Positions 24,004 to 32,962 of a stretch of 43,466 nt of DNA are shown here, piece after piece. The translations under genes were made by a program, and so were the position numbers. Within the stretch, counting starts at the first letter, position 1. The number at the start of each line of letters is the position of its first letter. The stretch comes from Candidatus Lumbricidiphila eiseniae (GTDB lineage Bacteria > Actinomycetota > Actinomycetes > Actinomycetales > Microbacteriaceae). The stretch is from contig NAEP01000038.1 in the NCBI GenBank assembly GCA_002529645.1, forward strand, positions 1 to 43,466, read 5' to 3'. The notes under the pieces were generated by a model. The model was given only the letters and a program-made list of their open reading frames with translations. It searched no databases and had not been told where the DNA came from.

Positions 24004-24684
24004 ATGTCGACACCTGCTAGGTCGCGCGGTCGGCCCTCGCCCGCGGTGTATCGGCGGCGCCGACTCGTTGTGCTGCTCGGACTGCTGCTTGTTATCGCCG
24101 CGATTGTGTTGCTGATCGCACGCCCGTGGGGCTCTGGGGGAACGAAGCCGAGGGCGGGCCTGAATGGAGCGGCTACCGCGCAGAGTAGTGATATTCCAGT
24201 GCCGCAGCAGAACAACGCCTCCCTTTCTGCGGGGCCTTCGGCAGTTCCGTCGACAGCCTCGGCCCACTCGGTTGCCGGGGCACCGTGTATTGCCCTCAAT
24301 GTCCTTGTCGAAGCGATTACCGATAAGACTGTCTACAGCGCGGGGGAACGTCCGCAACTTTCTCTTAAGGTTACGAACAACGGGCCGGTATCGTGTGCGC
24401 TGAATGTCGGTACTGCGCAGCAGGATTTCACCATCACCAGTGGGAGCGACGTGTTCTGGCGGTCAACGGATTGTCAGGTGAACCCCTCTGATACTCAGAT
24501 TATGCTTGCAGCCGGTCAGTCGCTGAGTTCCAGTGCGAGCCTCACCTGGGACCGCACCCGATCCGCCAAGGACACCTGCGGTGGTGCCCGCCCCTCGGCA
24601 CCGGAGGGTGGCGCTTCATACCACCTGTCGGTCACGCTTGACGGAATCACCTCAACCCAGACGAAACAGTTCCAGTTGCTGTGA
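24004..24684 (+). CDS. Membrane-anchored extracytoplasmic protein of unknown function
   Basis: 226 residues from ATG 24004. A basic cytoplasmic tail (RSRGRPSPAVYRRRR) and a TM segment at about 22-41 are followed by a Ser/Ala/Pro linker and a beta-rich domain with conserved cysteines (APCIALNV, VSCALNV, TDCQVNP, DTCGG). DKTVYSAGERPQLSLKVTNNG resembles Ig-like domains of cell-surface proteins such as DUF4232. Its function is unknown. It converges on radA. Confidence 0.75.
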   Translation: MSTPARSRGRPSPAVYRRRRLVVLLGLLLVIAAIVLLIARPWGSGGTKPRAGLNGAATAQSSDIPVPQQNNASLSAGPSAVPSTASAHSVAGAPCIALNVLVEAITDKTVYSAGERPQLSLKVTNNGPVSCALNVGTAQQDFTITSGSDVFWRSTDCQVNPSDTQIMLAAGQSLSSSASLTWDRTRSAKDTCGGARPSAPEGGASYHLSVTLDGITSTQTKQFQLL

Positions 24685-24730
24685 TCACCGCGCGGTGCGG
24701 TGGTTTCTGCTGTCTTGGTTGCGAGGTTTT

Positions 24731-26065
24731 TCATGCTGCCTCCTCTTTTTGAGTCGCGGTCAGAACCTGGCCAATCGCGGCACGGACATTCCCCACCGCC
24801 GTGTCGAGGGTGGTTGTGTACCCGAGCCGACGCGCTTCTGTCGCACGCTGCTGTGCCGCGGTGACGGGGCGCACATCGCCTGTGAGACTGATCTCGCCGA
24901 AGACCGCGAATTCATTCGGTATCGCGGTATCGCACACTGCGGATGTAATCGCGAGCGCAATAGCAAGGTCGGCACCCGGCTCGGAGAGTCGGATGCCGCC
25001 AACCGTTGAGACATACACGTCATGTTCGCTGAGTGACCGTAACCCGGCGTGCCGTTCGAGGACGGCAATAATCATTGCAACCCGTGACGGATCAACTCCG
25101 TTCATGGTGCGTCGGGGCTGTGGTGCTTTTGTTGCAACAACGAGTGCCTGCACCTCGACCGGGAACGCTCGTTTGCCTTCCAACGCCACCGTTACGCACG
25201 TCCCGCTCACGGCTCCTGGCACCGTGGACCGGAAGAGGCCGGATGGATCGGGAATCTCTGCGATTCCGTCACCTGTCATCTCGAAGCACCCCACTTCGTC
25301 GGTGGGACCAAATCGATTCTTCAGCGTTCGAATGAAGCGCAAACTTGTCTGCCGGTCACCCTCAAACTGGCACACGACGTCTACCAGGTGTTCCAAGACC
25401 CTCGGCCCGGCGATCGAGCCATCTTTTATGACATGCCCAACAAGCAGTATCGGCAGGTTACGCTCCTTCGCAGTCCGAATAAGGGATGTTGCCACTTCAC
25501 GCACCTGACTGGGGTGCCCCGGTAGTCCGTCGATGAGTGACGATGCGACCGTCTGCACGGAATCTACGATGAGTAACCCAGGCTGAATATCGTTAATGTG
25601 CCCCAGGATCGCCGCGAGATCTGTCTCTGCCGCCACAAACAATTCGGCGTGGATGGCTCGAGTGCGATCTGCTCGCAATCGCACCTGTGTCAGTGATTCT
25701 TCTGCCGTGACGTACAACACCCGAAGCCCGGTTGCTGCGGCGCGTGCGGCGACCTCCAACAGGAGCGTTGACTTGCCCACTCCCGGGTCACCGGACAGTA
25801 GGACCGCCGCTCCCGCGACGATGCCTCCGCCCAACACTCGGTCGACTTCGGTAATGCCGCACGGGCGGTGTGAGGTATTTCGCGTTGTAATATCACCGAT
25901 TCGGACCGCAGCTCGACCCTCGGATGGGCGGATTGCTCGGGTTGATCGGGCGCTGCCACCCTCGATAACCGTGCCCCAGGTGTGACATTCGCTACAGCGC
26001 CCCACCCACTTCACGGCATTCCACCCACACTCGGTGCAGTAGAAGGTGGGTGAGGTGCGTGTCAT
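24731..26065 (-). CDS. radA: DNA repair protein RadA (Sms)
   Basis: 444 residues from MTRTSPTFYCTECGWN. It is a RecA-like ATPase that promotes branch migration during recombination. The N-terminal zinc finger CTECGWNAVKWVGRCSEC, Walker A GDPGVGKST and the RadA motif KNRFGPTDEVG are all present, with a C-terminal Lon-type domain. The frame is open for 36 more residues upstream, but that stretch is encoded by the spaced repeat at 26087-26172 and is rich in Pro, His and Cys, so ATG 26065 is the sensible start. radA near clpC is common in actinobacteria. Confidence 0.96.
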   Translation of the reverse strand: MTRTSPTFYCTECGWNAVKWVGRCSECHTWGTVIEGGSARSTRAIRPSEGRAAVRIGDITTRNTSHRPCGITEVDRVLGGGIVAGAAVLLSGDPGVGKSTLLLEVAARAAATGLRVLYVTAEESLTQVRLRADRTRAIHAELFVAAETDLAAILGHINDIQPGLLIVDSVQTVASSLIDGLPGHPSQVREVATSLIRTAKERNLPILLVGHVIKDGSIAGPRVLEHLVDVVCQFEGDRQTSLRFIRTLKNRFGPTDEVGCFEMTGDGIAEIPDPSGLFRSTVPGAVSGTCVTVALEGKRAFPVEVQALVVATKAPQPRRTMNGVDPSRVAMIIAVLERHAGLRSLSEHDVYVSTVGGIRLSEPGADLAIALAITSAVCDTAIPNEFAVFGEISLTGDVRPVTAAQQRATEARRLGYTTTLDTAVGNVRAAIGQVLTATQKEEAA

Positions 26066-26086
26066 GTGTGTGACGGTACGGGTAGC

Positions 26087-26172
26087 CACCGACATGTGCA
26101 CGGGTGGAGGCATGTTTTTCCCGATGTGATCCAGGAAAGGATGGTGGCACCGACATGTGCACGGTGGAGGCA
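26087..26172. repeat. Spaced direct repeat upstream of radA, about 25 bp, 61-bp period
   Basis: CACCGACATGTGCACG with a GGTGGAGGCA tail occurs at 26087-26112 and 26148-26172; the copies differ by one G. The insert of about 35 bp is unique. It lies 22 bp upstream of the radA start and about 45 bp from tRNA-Ser, so it occupies the radA promoter or leader. Confidence 0.85.
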
Positions 26173-26218
26173 CGGTGCGGATTCTGCAATGCAGGTTGTG
26201 TCATCTAAGATCGATCCC

Positions 26219-26308
26219 GGTACCGTGTCCGAGCGGCCGAAGGTGCAACTCTCGAAAAGTTGTGTGGGTGAGAGCCCACCGTGGGTTCAAATCCCACCGG
26301 TACCGCCA
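26219..26308 (+). tRNA. tRNA-Ser (CGA)
   Basis: A class II cloverleaf with long variable arm. Acceptor GGTACCG pairs with CGGTACC. Anticodon stem CAACT/AGTTG holds loop CTCGAAA, giving anticodon CGA. The discriminator G and an encoded CCA are present at 26305-26308. It is the only tRNA in the window with encoded CCA. Confidence 0.95.
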
Positions 26309-26936
26309 TGAAATTCACTGCTATAGCAGCGATTTAGGCCTTGTCGGTGCCCCTGTGCCTACATTTTACGGTCACACTGTTCAGCCCGGCGATCTTCACG
26401 GTCTGTTTTGGGGGCTTTCCGCTTCACGCCCCACCTGCCTACCACAGACAGTTGTGCCAAGTATTTTTGTCGGCTCCGATCGTTGTGACCGAATCGAACC
26501 GTGCGGGCTCACTGATGAGCAGTGGTCTGCCTTCGGCGAGGGTCGCAGACACCGGGAGTCGGGTCGCGGAATGGGACTACGAGTCTGGGGCCTTCGGCGA
26601 GGATCGCAGACACCGGGAGTCGAGGCTACAGCGCGGCTGGGCGATGTCCATCGTGTTGGCGGGCGTGTGTTTTGCGGGAGTCAGGGCTACAGGGGGTGTG
26701 GGAGGCGGGGCAGCCGGCGGCATCCTGGTTCCTCGTTGTTCCGCGGTGCGGTGCGACGGGCCGACCAGTATAAGCAAACACCTCATATGCGACGCAGATT
26801 AACTATTGGACGTCACTAGTTGGGTGCCTTGATACTTAAAACTAATCAAAAAGCAACCTCACAATCCGCACTGCCGCGGTGCGCGCCACGGCGCGGCATT
26901 CGCAACGGTGCGGACTAAGACAGAAAGGTTCGCACG
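26309..26936. other. Intergenic region between tRNA-Ser and the ABC transporter operon
   Basis: No gene is supported. It contains the repeat locus at 26529-26692. A short AT-richer stretch near 26810-26860 is a reasonable place for the transporter promoter, but I cannot define the hexamers. At 26865-26925 there are GC-rich near-palindromes (CGCGCCACGGCGCGG) that could be operator or leader structures. AGAAAGG near 26921 serves as the ribosome site of the next gene. Confidence 0.45.
26529..26692. repeat. Spaced repeat, 33 bp with one mismatch, 61-bp period, plus a partial third copy
   Basis: Copies at 26529-26561 and 26590-26622 (core TCGCAGACACCGGGAGTCG) differ by one base, with a unique 28-bp insert. 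A partial third copy, GGGAGTCAGGGCTACAG, at 26676-26692 matches the end and flank of copy two exactly 61 bp further on, with two changes. All are non-coding. Confidence 0.85.
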
Positions 26937-28511
26937 GTGTTTCTACATAATTTGCACCCCCGGGGTGTTTTTCGCAGGGTTGTGGCTTCGCTCGCGGTCT
27001 TAGCAGTGATGACTTTTGTCGTCACCGCCTGTTCGAACGAGGCACAGACTGCCGCGAGCGGCACCGGAGCGCAGGCGCTCCGCTTCGGCCTCTCCGCTGA
27101 ACCAGTTGCGCCGGTTGCTGGAGCGCTTCAGGGCACTGTAGCCAACACGATGTACACGCTCATCCACCGTGGCTTGATGGCGTACGACAGCAGCGGGGCT
27201 CTCATTCCCGCACTCGCCGAGTCTGTGAAGACACCGGATGCAGTGACGTATGTATTCACTCTGCGCCCTAACCTTACATTTCAGGACGGAACACCACTGA
27301 CGGCCACGAATGTTAAGAATTCGATTGCGTACTATGCCGATCCAGCGAATGGCTCAGGTCTGTACGCGGGGCTGAAAGACATCGCGTCGATCACACCAGA
27401 CGGTGACAAGACGGTCACGATCGTGTTGACTGCTCCAAACTCCGCCTTCCTGCAGTTTCTCGCGGTCCCCACCGCGGCTATTATTCCGGACAGTTCACTT
27501 AACTCGAAGACACCCAACTGGGTCGGGGTGGGACCTTTCAAGTTGACATCGCAGGAGAGTGGCCGTGGCCTGGTTCTTCAGAAATTTGACGGGTACTACG
27601 GAGCGAGTGACGTGAAACTCAGCAGGATAGATTTTGCTTACTACACAGATGGCGAGGCCCGCACGAACGCTCTCCTGAGCGGCGATGTGGACATGATCGA
27701 CTACGTTCCATGGGAAAATTTTGACCGGGTGTCTGCTGCCCCGGGTATCAAACTTGACGCGCAGGCTGGCCCGTTCCAATACGTTCAATTCAACATCAGT
27801 AGAGGGCCTTTTGCAAATCCGAAAGTACGGGAAGCAGTTGCATATGCCCTCAATCGTAATAATTCCGTCAAGGCTGCTTTCCAGAATCACGGCAAGCCCC
27901 TTTACGGGATCGTTATCTCCGAGAACGATCCCGCGTACAACGCCGACAGGCTAAAACTCTGGGACTACAATCCCGCAAAAGCTAAACAACTGCTCGCCGA
28001 AGCTGGCTTTCCGACCGGCTTCGCAACGACGTTGCTGGCAACATCGCAGTATGCCTTCCTTCAGGACACCGCACTCGCTGTCCAGCAGGATCTCAAGGCT
28101 ATTGGTATTGATGCAACACTGGATGCCCCCGACTGGGCGACTCGCCTGACGAAAGGTCGCAACGGTGACTATGACCTTGCGGTGTCCGGTGATGCCGGCA
28201 TCATCACCGATCCCTCGTACTTTCTCCCTCTTGTTACCGGCCCGAACACACCTCAACGGAGTTTCGACTACAACAACCCGCACATTGCCCGACTTATCGA
28301 TGACGGTCTTCGTACGACGGACCCGGTAGCAAAGCGTGCGGCGTGGGATCAGGCTCAGTCTCTCATTGCTTCCGATGTCCCGATTGCCACACTGACGACG
28401 CGCGATCAGGCCTACGCATTCCGCCAGGGAGTGACGGGCTTCAAGAACCTGCCAGGATTCCTCACCTTCTACAGTGGGTATTCGCTCGTGAATACGTCAA
28501 TCACAAAATAA
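26937..28511 (+). CDS. ABC transporter substrate-binding lipoprotein, family 5 (peptide/opine type)
   Basis: 524 residues from GTG 26937. A signal peptide with a lipobox-like VTAC (Cys near residue 33) makes it a lipoprotein anchored outside the membrane. The SBP family 5 fold is shown by LRPNLTFQDGTPLTATNVKNSI and GVGPFKLTSQESGRGLVLQKFDGYYG. It captures an oligopeptide, opine or similar ligand for the permeases encoded next. The ligand cannot be read from the sequence; the downstream amidase and aldolase suggest a small amide or carboxylate compound. It starts the operon. Confidence 0.92.
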   Translation: MFLHNLHPRGVFRRVVASLAVLAVMTFVVTACSNEAQTAASGTGAQALRFGLSAEPVAPVAGALQGTVANTMYTLIHRGLMAYDSSGALIPALAESVKTPDAVTYVFTLRPNLTFQDGTPLTATNVKNSIAYYADPANGSGLYAGLKDIASITPDGDKTVTIVLTAPNSAFLQFLAVPTAAIIPDSSLNSKTPNWVGVGPFKLTSQESGRGLVLQKFDGYYGASDVKLSRIDFAYYTDGEARTNALLSGDVDMIDYVPWENFDRVSAAPGIKLDAQAGPFQYVQFNISRGPFANPKVREAVAYALNRNNSVKAAFQNHGKPLYGIVISENDPAYNADRLKLWDYNPAKAKQLLAEAGFPTGFATTLLATSQYAFLQDTALAVQQDLKAIGIDATLDAPDWATRLTKGRNGDYDLAVSGDAGIITDPSYFLPLVTGPNTPQRSFDYNNPHIARLIDDGLRTTDPVAKRAAWDQAQSLIASDVPIATLTTRDQAYAFRQGVTGFKNLPGFLTFYSGYSLVNTSITK

Positions 28512-28530
28512 GACCAGGGTGTGTAGAGCG

Positions 28531-29481
28531 ATGTTCGCGTTTATCGTAACCCGTGTTGCCGTCGGAGCGGGACTTGTTCTTCTCGTTCTGACGCTGATTT
28601 TCGCGGCCCTACACCTCGTTCCGGGCGACCCCGCCGTCCTACTTCTCTCGCGTGGTGACGGCACGGCACCCAGCCAGGCGGCTGTCGATGCCCTTCGCGG
28701 GCAGCTAGGGCTCAATCAGCCGCTTGTCGCTCAGTACTGGAACTTCCTGATCGGCGTAGTGACCGGGGATCTGGGGACATCCTTTCGCACTCACGAGGCG
28801 GTTGTTGCATCGATTGCGGGACGCCTGCCTCGAACGCTCGAGCTGGTTGTATTCGCGACGTTGCTGTCGATCGCTGTCGGCATACCGCTCGGCACCCTCG
28901 CTGCCCGCCGAAGAGGGGCGGTTGACACGACGATATCGACGCTCACGAGCATTGGTGTGGCGCTTCCCGTTTTTGTTTTCGGCTCGGTGCTCGTTCTCGC
29001 CTTCTCGATCTGGCTCGGGTGGTTACCGGCCGGTGGCTTTACCGCGTGGAACCAGGATCCGGTCGCGCATCTGAAGGGTCTGATCCTGCCCGGTGTCGCG
29101 CTCGCGGTTGGATTCTCGGCGATTATTGCCCGGATGACCCGTTCCTCCGTTCAGGAAGTTATGAACCAGGACTGGGTGCGTACCGCGAAGTCCTTCGGTC
29201 TGTCACCGTTCCGAGTGTTACGCAGACATGTATTGCGTAATGCCCTGACCCCGATCGTCACCGTGGTTGGCCTGGGATTCGGCGTGTTGCTGGGGTCGAC
29301 GGTGCTCGTCGAACGGGTTTTCAACTACCCGGGACTCAGCAGCCTCCTCGTCGAGAGTGTCTCAACCCGCGACTATCCCGTCGTGCAGGGGATTGTCATT
29401 GTTATTGCCGTGATGTTTATCAGCATCAATATTGTCGTTGACGTGCTCTACGGGTTTCTCGACCCGCGAGTGAGGAGATAG
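28531..29481 (+). CDS. ABC transporter permease (DppB/OppB type)
   Basis: 316 residues, six TM segments, with the N-terminal LHLVPGDPAVLLL segment and the EAA loop region SSVQEVMNQDWVRTAKSFGLSPFRVLRRHVLRNAL that docks with the ATPase. ATG 28531 is preferred over GTG 28519 because MFAFIVTRVAVG is the typical start of this family. It begins 19 bp after the binding-protein gene. Confidence 0.93.
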   Translation: MFAFIVTRVAVGAGLVLLVLTLIFAALHLVPGDPAVLLLSRGDGTAPSQAAVDALRGQLGLNQPLVAQYWNFLIGVVTGDLGTSFRTHEAVVASIAGRLPRTLELVVFATLLSIAVGIPLGTLAARRRGAVDTTISTLTSIGVALPVFVFGSVLVLAFSIWLGWLPAGGFTAWNQDPVAHLKGLILPGVALAVGFSAIIARMTRSSVQEVMNQDWVRTAKSFGLSPFRVLRRHVLRNALTPIVTVVGLGFGVLLGSTVLVERVFNYPGLSSLLVESVSTRDYPVVQGIVIVIAVMFISINIVVDVLYGFLDPRVRR

Positions 29482-29484
29482 CCC

Positions 29485-30327
29485 GTGTCTTCATCTCGCT
29501 GGGCCCGTGCCCTGACACCGTTCCGCATCGTTGTGATCGGTTACGTTTTGATACTGGTCGCGGTCATGATCCTTGCTCCGGTGCTTGCCCCGGCTGATCC
29601 GCTCGCTCAGAACGTCACCAAACGTTTGACGGTGCCGTTGACGGACGGCTACATTCTTGGCGCGGACGAACTCGGCAGGGACATCCTCTCCCGCCTCATG
29701 TACGGAGCTCGGGTAGAGCTGTTCATCGCTCTCGGGGCAACTCTGGCGTCAATGGTGCTCGGTACCATCATCGGGCTTTTGGGGGGCTATTTTGGTGGGC
29801 TTGTCGAGACGCTAACTATGCGGGTCATCGTGGATGTCATCCTTGCGTTCCCTCCCATCATTCTCGCTTTGCTCGCTGTCACTCTGTACGGACCTGGCCC
29901 GGGGACGCTCATCGTCGTGATGGGAGTGCTGTTCGCTCCGACGTTTGCCCGCATCACGTATGGGCAAACGCTGTCGGTCAAACGTGAGGAGTATGTCGAG
30001 GCGGCGATCGCGTTCGGTGCGAAAACAGTGACAACAATGTTCCGCGTTGTGCTTCCTAACGCGTCTGCGCCGACCATCGTGCGGTTCTCGCTGACGGTTG
30101 CCGCCGCCATCCTGCTCGAATCTGGACTTTCTTACCTCGGACTGGGTGTTGTCCCACCGACACCGTCCTGGGGGTCCATGGTCGCGCAGGGGTCGCGGTA
30201 TCTATCATCCAGCCCACACGTGCTGCTTGTTCCCGGTGGAGTTGTTGTGCTCACGATTCTCGCGTTTGGAGTCCTCGGCGATGCCCTTCGGGATGTGCTC
30301 GACCCGAAGGAGAAGAGGCGCTCATGA
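29485..30327 (+). CDS. ABC transporter permease (DppC/OppC type)
   Basis: 280 residues from GTG 29485, with GAGGAG upstream. It is the second permease of the importer. LGADELGRDILSRLMYGARVEL is the hallmark N-terminal periplasmic segment of DppC proteins. The EAA loop is EEYVEAAIAFGAKTVTTMFRVVLPNA. It lies three bases after the first permease and overlaps the ATPase gene by four bases. Confidence 0.94.
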   Translation: MSSSRWARALTPFRIVVIGYVLILVAVMILAPVLAPADPLAQNVTKRLTVPLTDGYILGADELGRDILSRLMYGARVELFIALGATLASMVLGTIIGLLGGYFGGLVETLTMRVIVDVILAFPPIILALLAVTLYGPGPGTLIVVMGVLFAPTFARITYGQTLSVKREEYVEAAIAFGAKTVTTMFRVVLPNASAPTIVRFSLTVAAAILLESGLSYLGLGVVPPTPSWGSMVAQGSRYLSSSPHVLLVPGGVVVLTILAFGVLGDALRDVLDPKEKRRS

Positions 30328-32003
30328 GCCATCCACTGTTGAGTATTCGTGAGCTCAGCGTCGATTTCGAGACCGCGGAGGGATGGAAACCGGTTACGCA
30401 CGGAGTGAGTCTGGATATCGTGGCTGGCCAGACGCTTGCACTGGTCGGCGAGTCTGGCTCGGGGAAATCTGTCACAGCGATGTCGGTTCTTGCGTTATTG
30501 CCGCTTCACACGCGACGGCGCGGCTCTATTCTTTTCACCGGTGAGGATCTCTTATGCGTGCCTGACAAACGTCTGCAGCAGATCCGCGGCCGCGACATTG
30601 CCATGATTTTTCAGGAGCCGATGACGGCGTTGAATCCGGTCTACACGATCGGCAGACAGCTTATCGAGGTCATTCAGAGCCACCGCCAGCTGAGCACCGC
30701 AGCGGCAAAGGAACGTGCACTGGAACTGCTTCGGAGCGTCAATATTCCGGAGCCGGAGAAGAAATTCGATCACTACCCCCATCAGCTTTCCGGTGGTCAG
30801 CGCCAGCGTGCCATGATTGCGATGGCGGTATCCTCGGAACCGAAACTCCTTATTGCAGACGAACCGACCACGGCGATCGATGTAACCGTTCAGGTGGAAA
30901 TCCTAGACCTGATACTCGAACTGCAATCGCGGCTCGGCATGGCGGTGCTCATTATTACGCACAATATGGGCGTTGTCGCCGATATTGCTGATCGGGTCGT
31001 TGTCATGCGGAATGGTCGGGTTGTTGAAGAAGGAGGTGTCGAGGATGTTTTCGTGCGACCCCGTGAGGCGTACACACGAGAACTGCTCGCCGCGGTGCCG
31101 TATCTCGGTCGCGCCGAGAAGTTTCTCGGTGGCCTCGAGCCAGGACTAGCCGTCACCGAGTCGACGACGGGCGATATGACCACGACAGTGCCAGTGCTGG
31201 AACTTACCGGGGCACGGATTTCCTATCCTGGTTCCTGGCGGAAGGCAGGTTTTCAAGCCGTACACGGCGTTGATCTCACCATCGAACGCGGTGAGATCGT
31301 CGGGCTGGTCGGGGAATCTGGATCCGGCAAGTCAACGATCGGCCGGGCTGTTCTTGGCCTTCTGCCCCTTGCTGGCGGAACCCTGAAGGTACACGGCACG
31401 GATGTCTCGCACGGCACCCGCGCGTTGGCACGGCAACGTCGCGGCACCGTTTCAATGGTGTTCCAGGATCCGGCCTCATCGCTTAATCCTCGGCGGACCA
31501 TCGCGCAAGCGATCACGGATCCGCTCCGCTGGCAAGGTATCCAGCTCCGCGGGATGGCGTTACGAGAACGGGCGATGGAGTTACTCGAACAGGTGCGAAT
31601 ATCAGGGAGCTGGGCTGACCGGTATCCCCACGAGTTATCAGGTGGACAACGCCAGCGCGTCGGCATTGCTCGAGCGATCGCGATTGAACCGATGCTTATG
31701 GTCGCAGACGAACCGACCTCGGCGCTTGATGTTTCTGTCCAGGCGTCAGTGCTGGAACTTTTCCTTGAATTGCAGCGGAGTTACGGATTTTCGTGCCTGT
31801 TTATTAGTCACGATCTCAGTGTCGTCGAGGCTCTCGCTAACCGTGTTATCGTGCTACAGAAGGGGGTTGTTATCGAGCAGGGTTCCACCCGGGACGTACT
31901 GCAGCGGCCACAGGCAGAGTACACACGTCAACTCATCGCTGCTGCTCCTGTTCCTGATCCCACGGTGCAACAACAGCGACGCCAAGCACGGACAACCGGG
32001 TAA
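30324..32003 (+). CDS. ABC transporter ATPase, fused DppD-DppF type (two nucleotide-binding domains)
   Basis: 559 residues. Two complete ABC domains are joined in one chain: domain 1 has Walker A GESGSGKSVTA, signature LSGGQRQRAMIA and Walker B LLIADEPTTAID; domain 2 has GESGSGKSTIG, LSGGQRQRVGIA and LMVADEPTSALD. Such fusions occur in several actinobacterial peptide importers. It powers uptake by the two permeases. ATG 30324 overlaps the permease stop. Confidence 0.96.
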   Translation: MSHPLLSIRELSVDFETAEGWKPVTHGVSLDIVAGQTLALVGESGSGKSVTAMSVLALLPLHTRRRGSILFTGEDLLCVPDKRLQQIRGRDIAMIFQEPMTALNPVYTIGRQLIEVIQSHRQLSTAAAKERALELLRSVNIPEPEKKFDHYPHQLSGGQRQRAMIAMAVSSEPKLLIADEPTTAIDVTVQVEILDLILELQSRLGMAVLIITHNMGVVADIADRVVVMRNGRVVEEGGVEDVFVRPREAYTRELLAAVPYLGRAEKFLGGLEPGLAVTESTTGDMTTTVPVLELTGARISYPGSWRKAGFQAVHGVDLTIERGEIVGLVGESGSGKSTIGRAVLGLLPLAGGTLKVHGTDVSHGTRALARQRRGTVSMVFQDPASSLNPRRTIAQAITDPLRWQGIQLRGMALRERAMELLEQVRISGSWADRYPHELSGGQRQRVGIARAIAIEPMLMVADEPTSALDVSVQASVLELFLELQRSYGFSCLFISHDLSVVEALANRVIVLQKGVVIEQGSTRDVLQRPQAEYTRQLIAAAPVPDPTVQQQRRQARTTG

Positions 32004-32011
32004 AATCCGAC

Positions 32012-32962
32012 ATGGAGACCCGACGACTCGAGATGTTTGTTACACTTGTTGATGCCGGCAGTTTTCGGTCGGCTGCTGAGCAGTTATTCATTTCGCAGCC
32101 AGCTTTGTCGCAGCAGATTAATCGATTAGAAACTGATCTTGGACTGCAGCTTATTGACCGCAGTCAACGGCCTGTTCGGCTAACGGCAGCGGGTAGGGAG
32201 TTTCACATCCGCTGTCGGGATGTCCTCGATCAGGTCACCGAGATCGAGAGTCTCATGTCGGCTGTCAAGGATGGCACGGTGGGTCGAGTTCGGTTGGGGC
32301 TGGCCTCTGCGCTCATGTACGGGCACGTGCCGAGCGCGGTGAAGGTGTTTCGCGAAGCTTTCCCACGGGTAGAGGTGGAGATCTCGAACAGGGTGACCAC
32401 GCAGGTTCAGGAGGAACTCGAGGAGGGCCGACTTGACGTTGCGATCTTGTTTACCCGGTCATCAATGAAAGGGCTGACTTCGCGCCGGTTGTACTCCGAA
32501 CCGTATCGGGTGGCGCTGCCCATTGACCACCCCCTGGCAGGGGAGGAGTGTGTGACGTTTTCCCAGCTTCGTGAAGAGTCTGTCATCATGATCCCCCGCC
32601 ACGCTGCGCCCGAGAACCATGACGCTCTCATCGTCGCGTGCATGCAAGCCGACTTCTCGCCGCGCGGCCCTGTTGTTGCTGGTTCGTACCTCGACCATGT
32701 TGCCCTCACCTCAGCTGGTTTCGGCGTGAGCTTTGTGCCGGAATCCTTGACACGACTGCGTTTAGACAACGTTGTGTACAAGCCGATAGGGGCCCCCACC
32801 GTCGAAGCAACGATCTCAATCAGCTGGTTCCAGGATCGAGCAAATTTTGCCGCCCGCGCCTTTGTCGAACACTTCCTGGTTCACTATCACGCTTCCCCGA
32901 CAACCGAGGGATATCAACGGGTAACCGTCCCACTCACACAGCCCCGAAAGGATTACTCATGA
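32012..32962 (+). CDS. LysR family transcriptional regulator
   Basis: 316 residues. The N-terminal winged helix is METRRLEMFVTLVDAGSFRSAAEQLFISQPALSQQINRLE, followed by a substrate-binding domain from about residue 90. It starts 8 bp after the ATPase gene and its stop overlaps the amidase start. LysR genes are usually divergent from their targets, so being inside the operon is slightly unusual and suggests autoregulation with the transport and catabolic genes. The inducer is presumably the imported compound or a product of it. Confidence 0.95.
   Translation: METRRLEMFVTLVDAGSFRSAAEQLFISQPALSQQINRLETDLGLQLIDRSQRPVRLTAAGREFHIRCRDVLDQVTEIESLMSAVKDGTVGRVRLGLASALMYGHVPSAVKVFREAFPRVEVEISNRVTTQVQEELEEGRLDVAILFTRSSMKGLTSRRLYSEPYRVALPIDHPLAGEECVTFSQLREESVIMIPRHAAPENHDALIVACMQADFSPRGPVVAGSYLDHVALTSAGFGVSFVPESLTRLRLDNVVYKPIGAPTVEATISISWFQDRANFAARAFVEHFLVHYHASPTTEGYQRVTVPLTQPRKDYS

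Noticed and set aside
26066-26173. RadA starting at ATG 26173
   Set aside because: The 36-residue extension is encoded by the spaced repeat and precedes the zinc finger that normally begins within the first ten residues or so.
32638-32958. Amidase starting inside the LysR gene
   Set aside because: The extension is low-quality sequence in another frame of the LysR gene; ATG 32959 gives the normal start of the family and an ATGA overlap.
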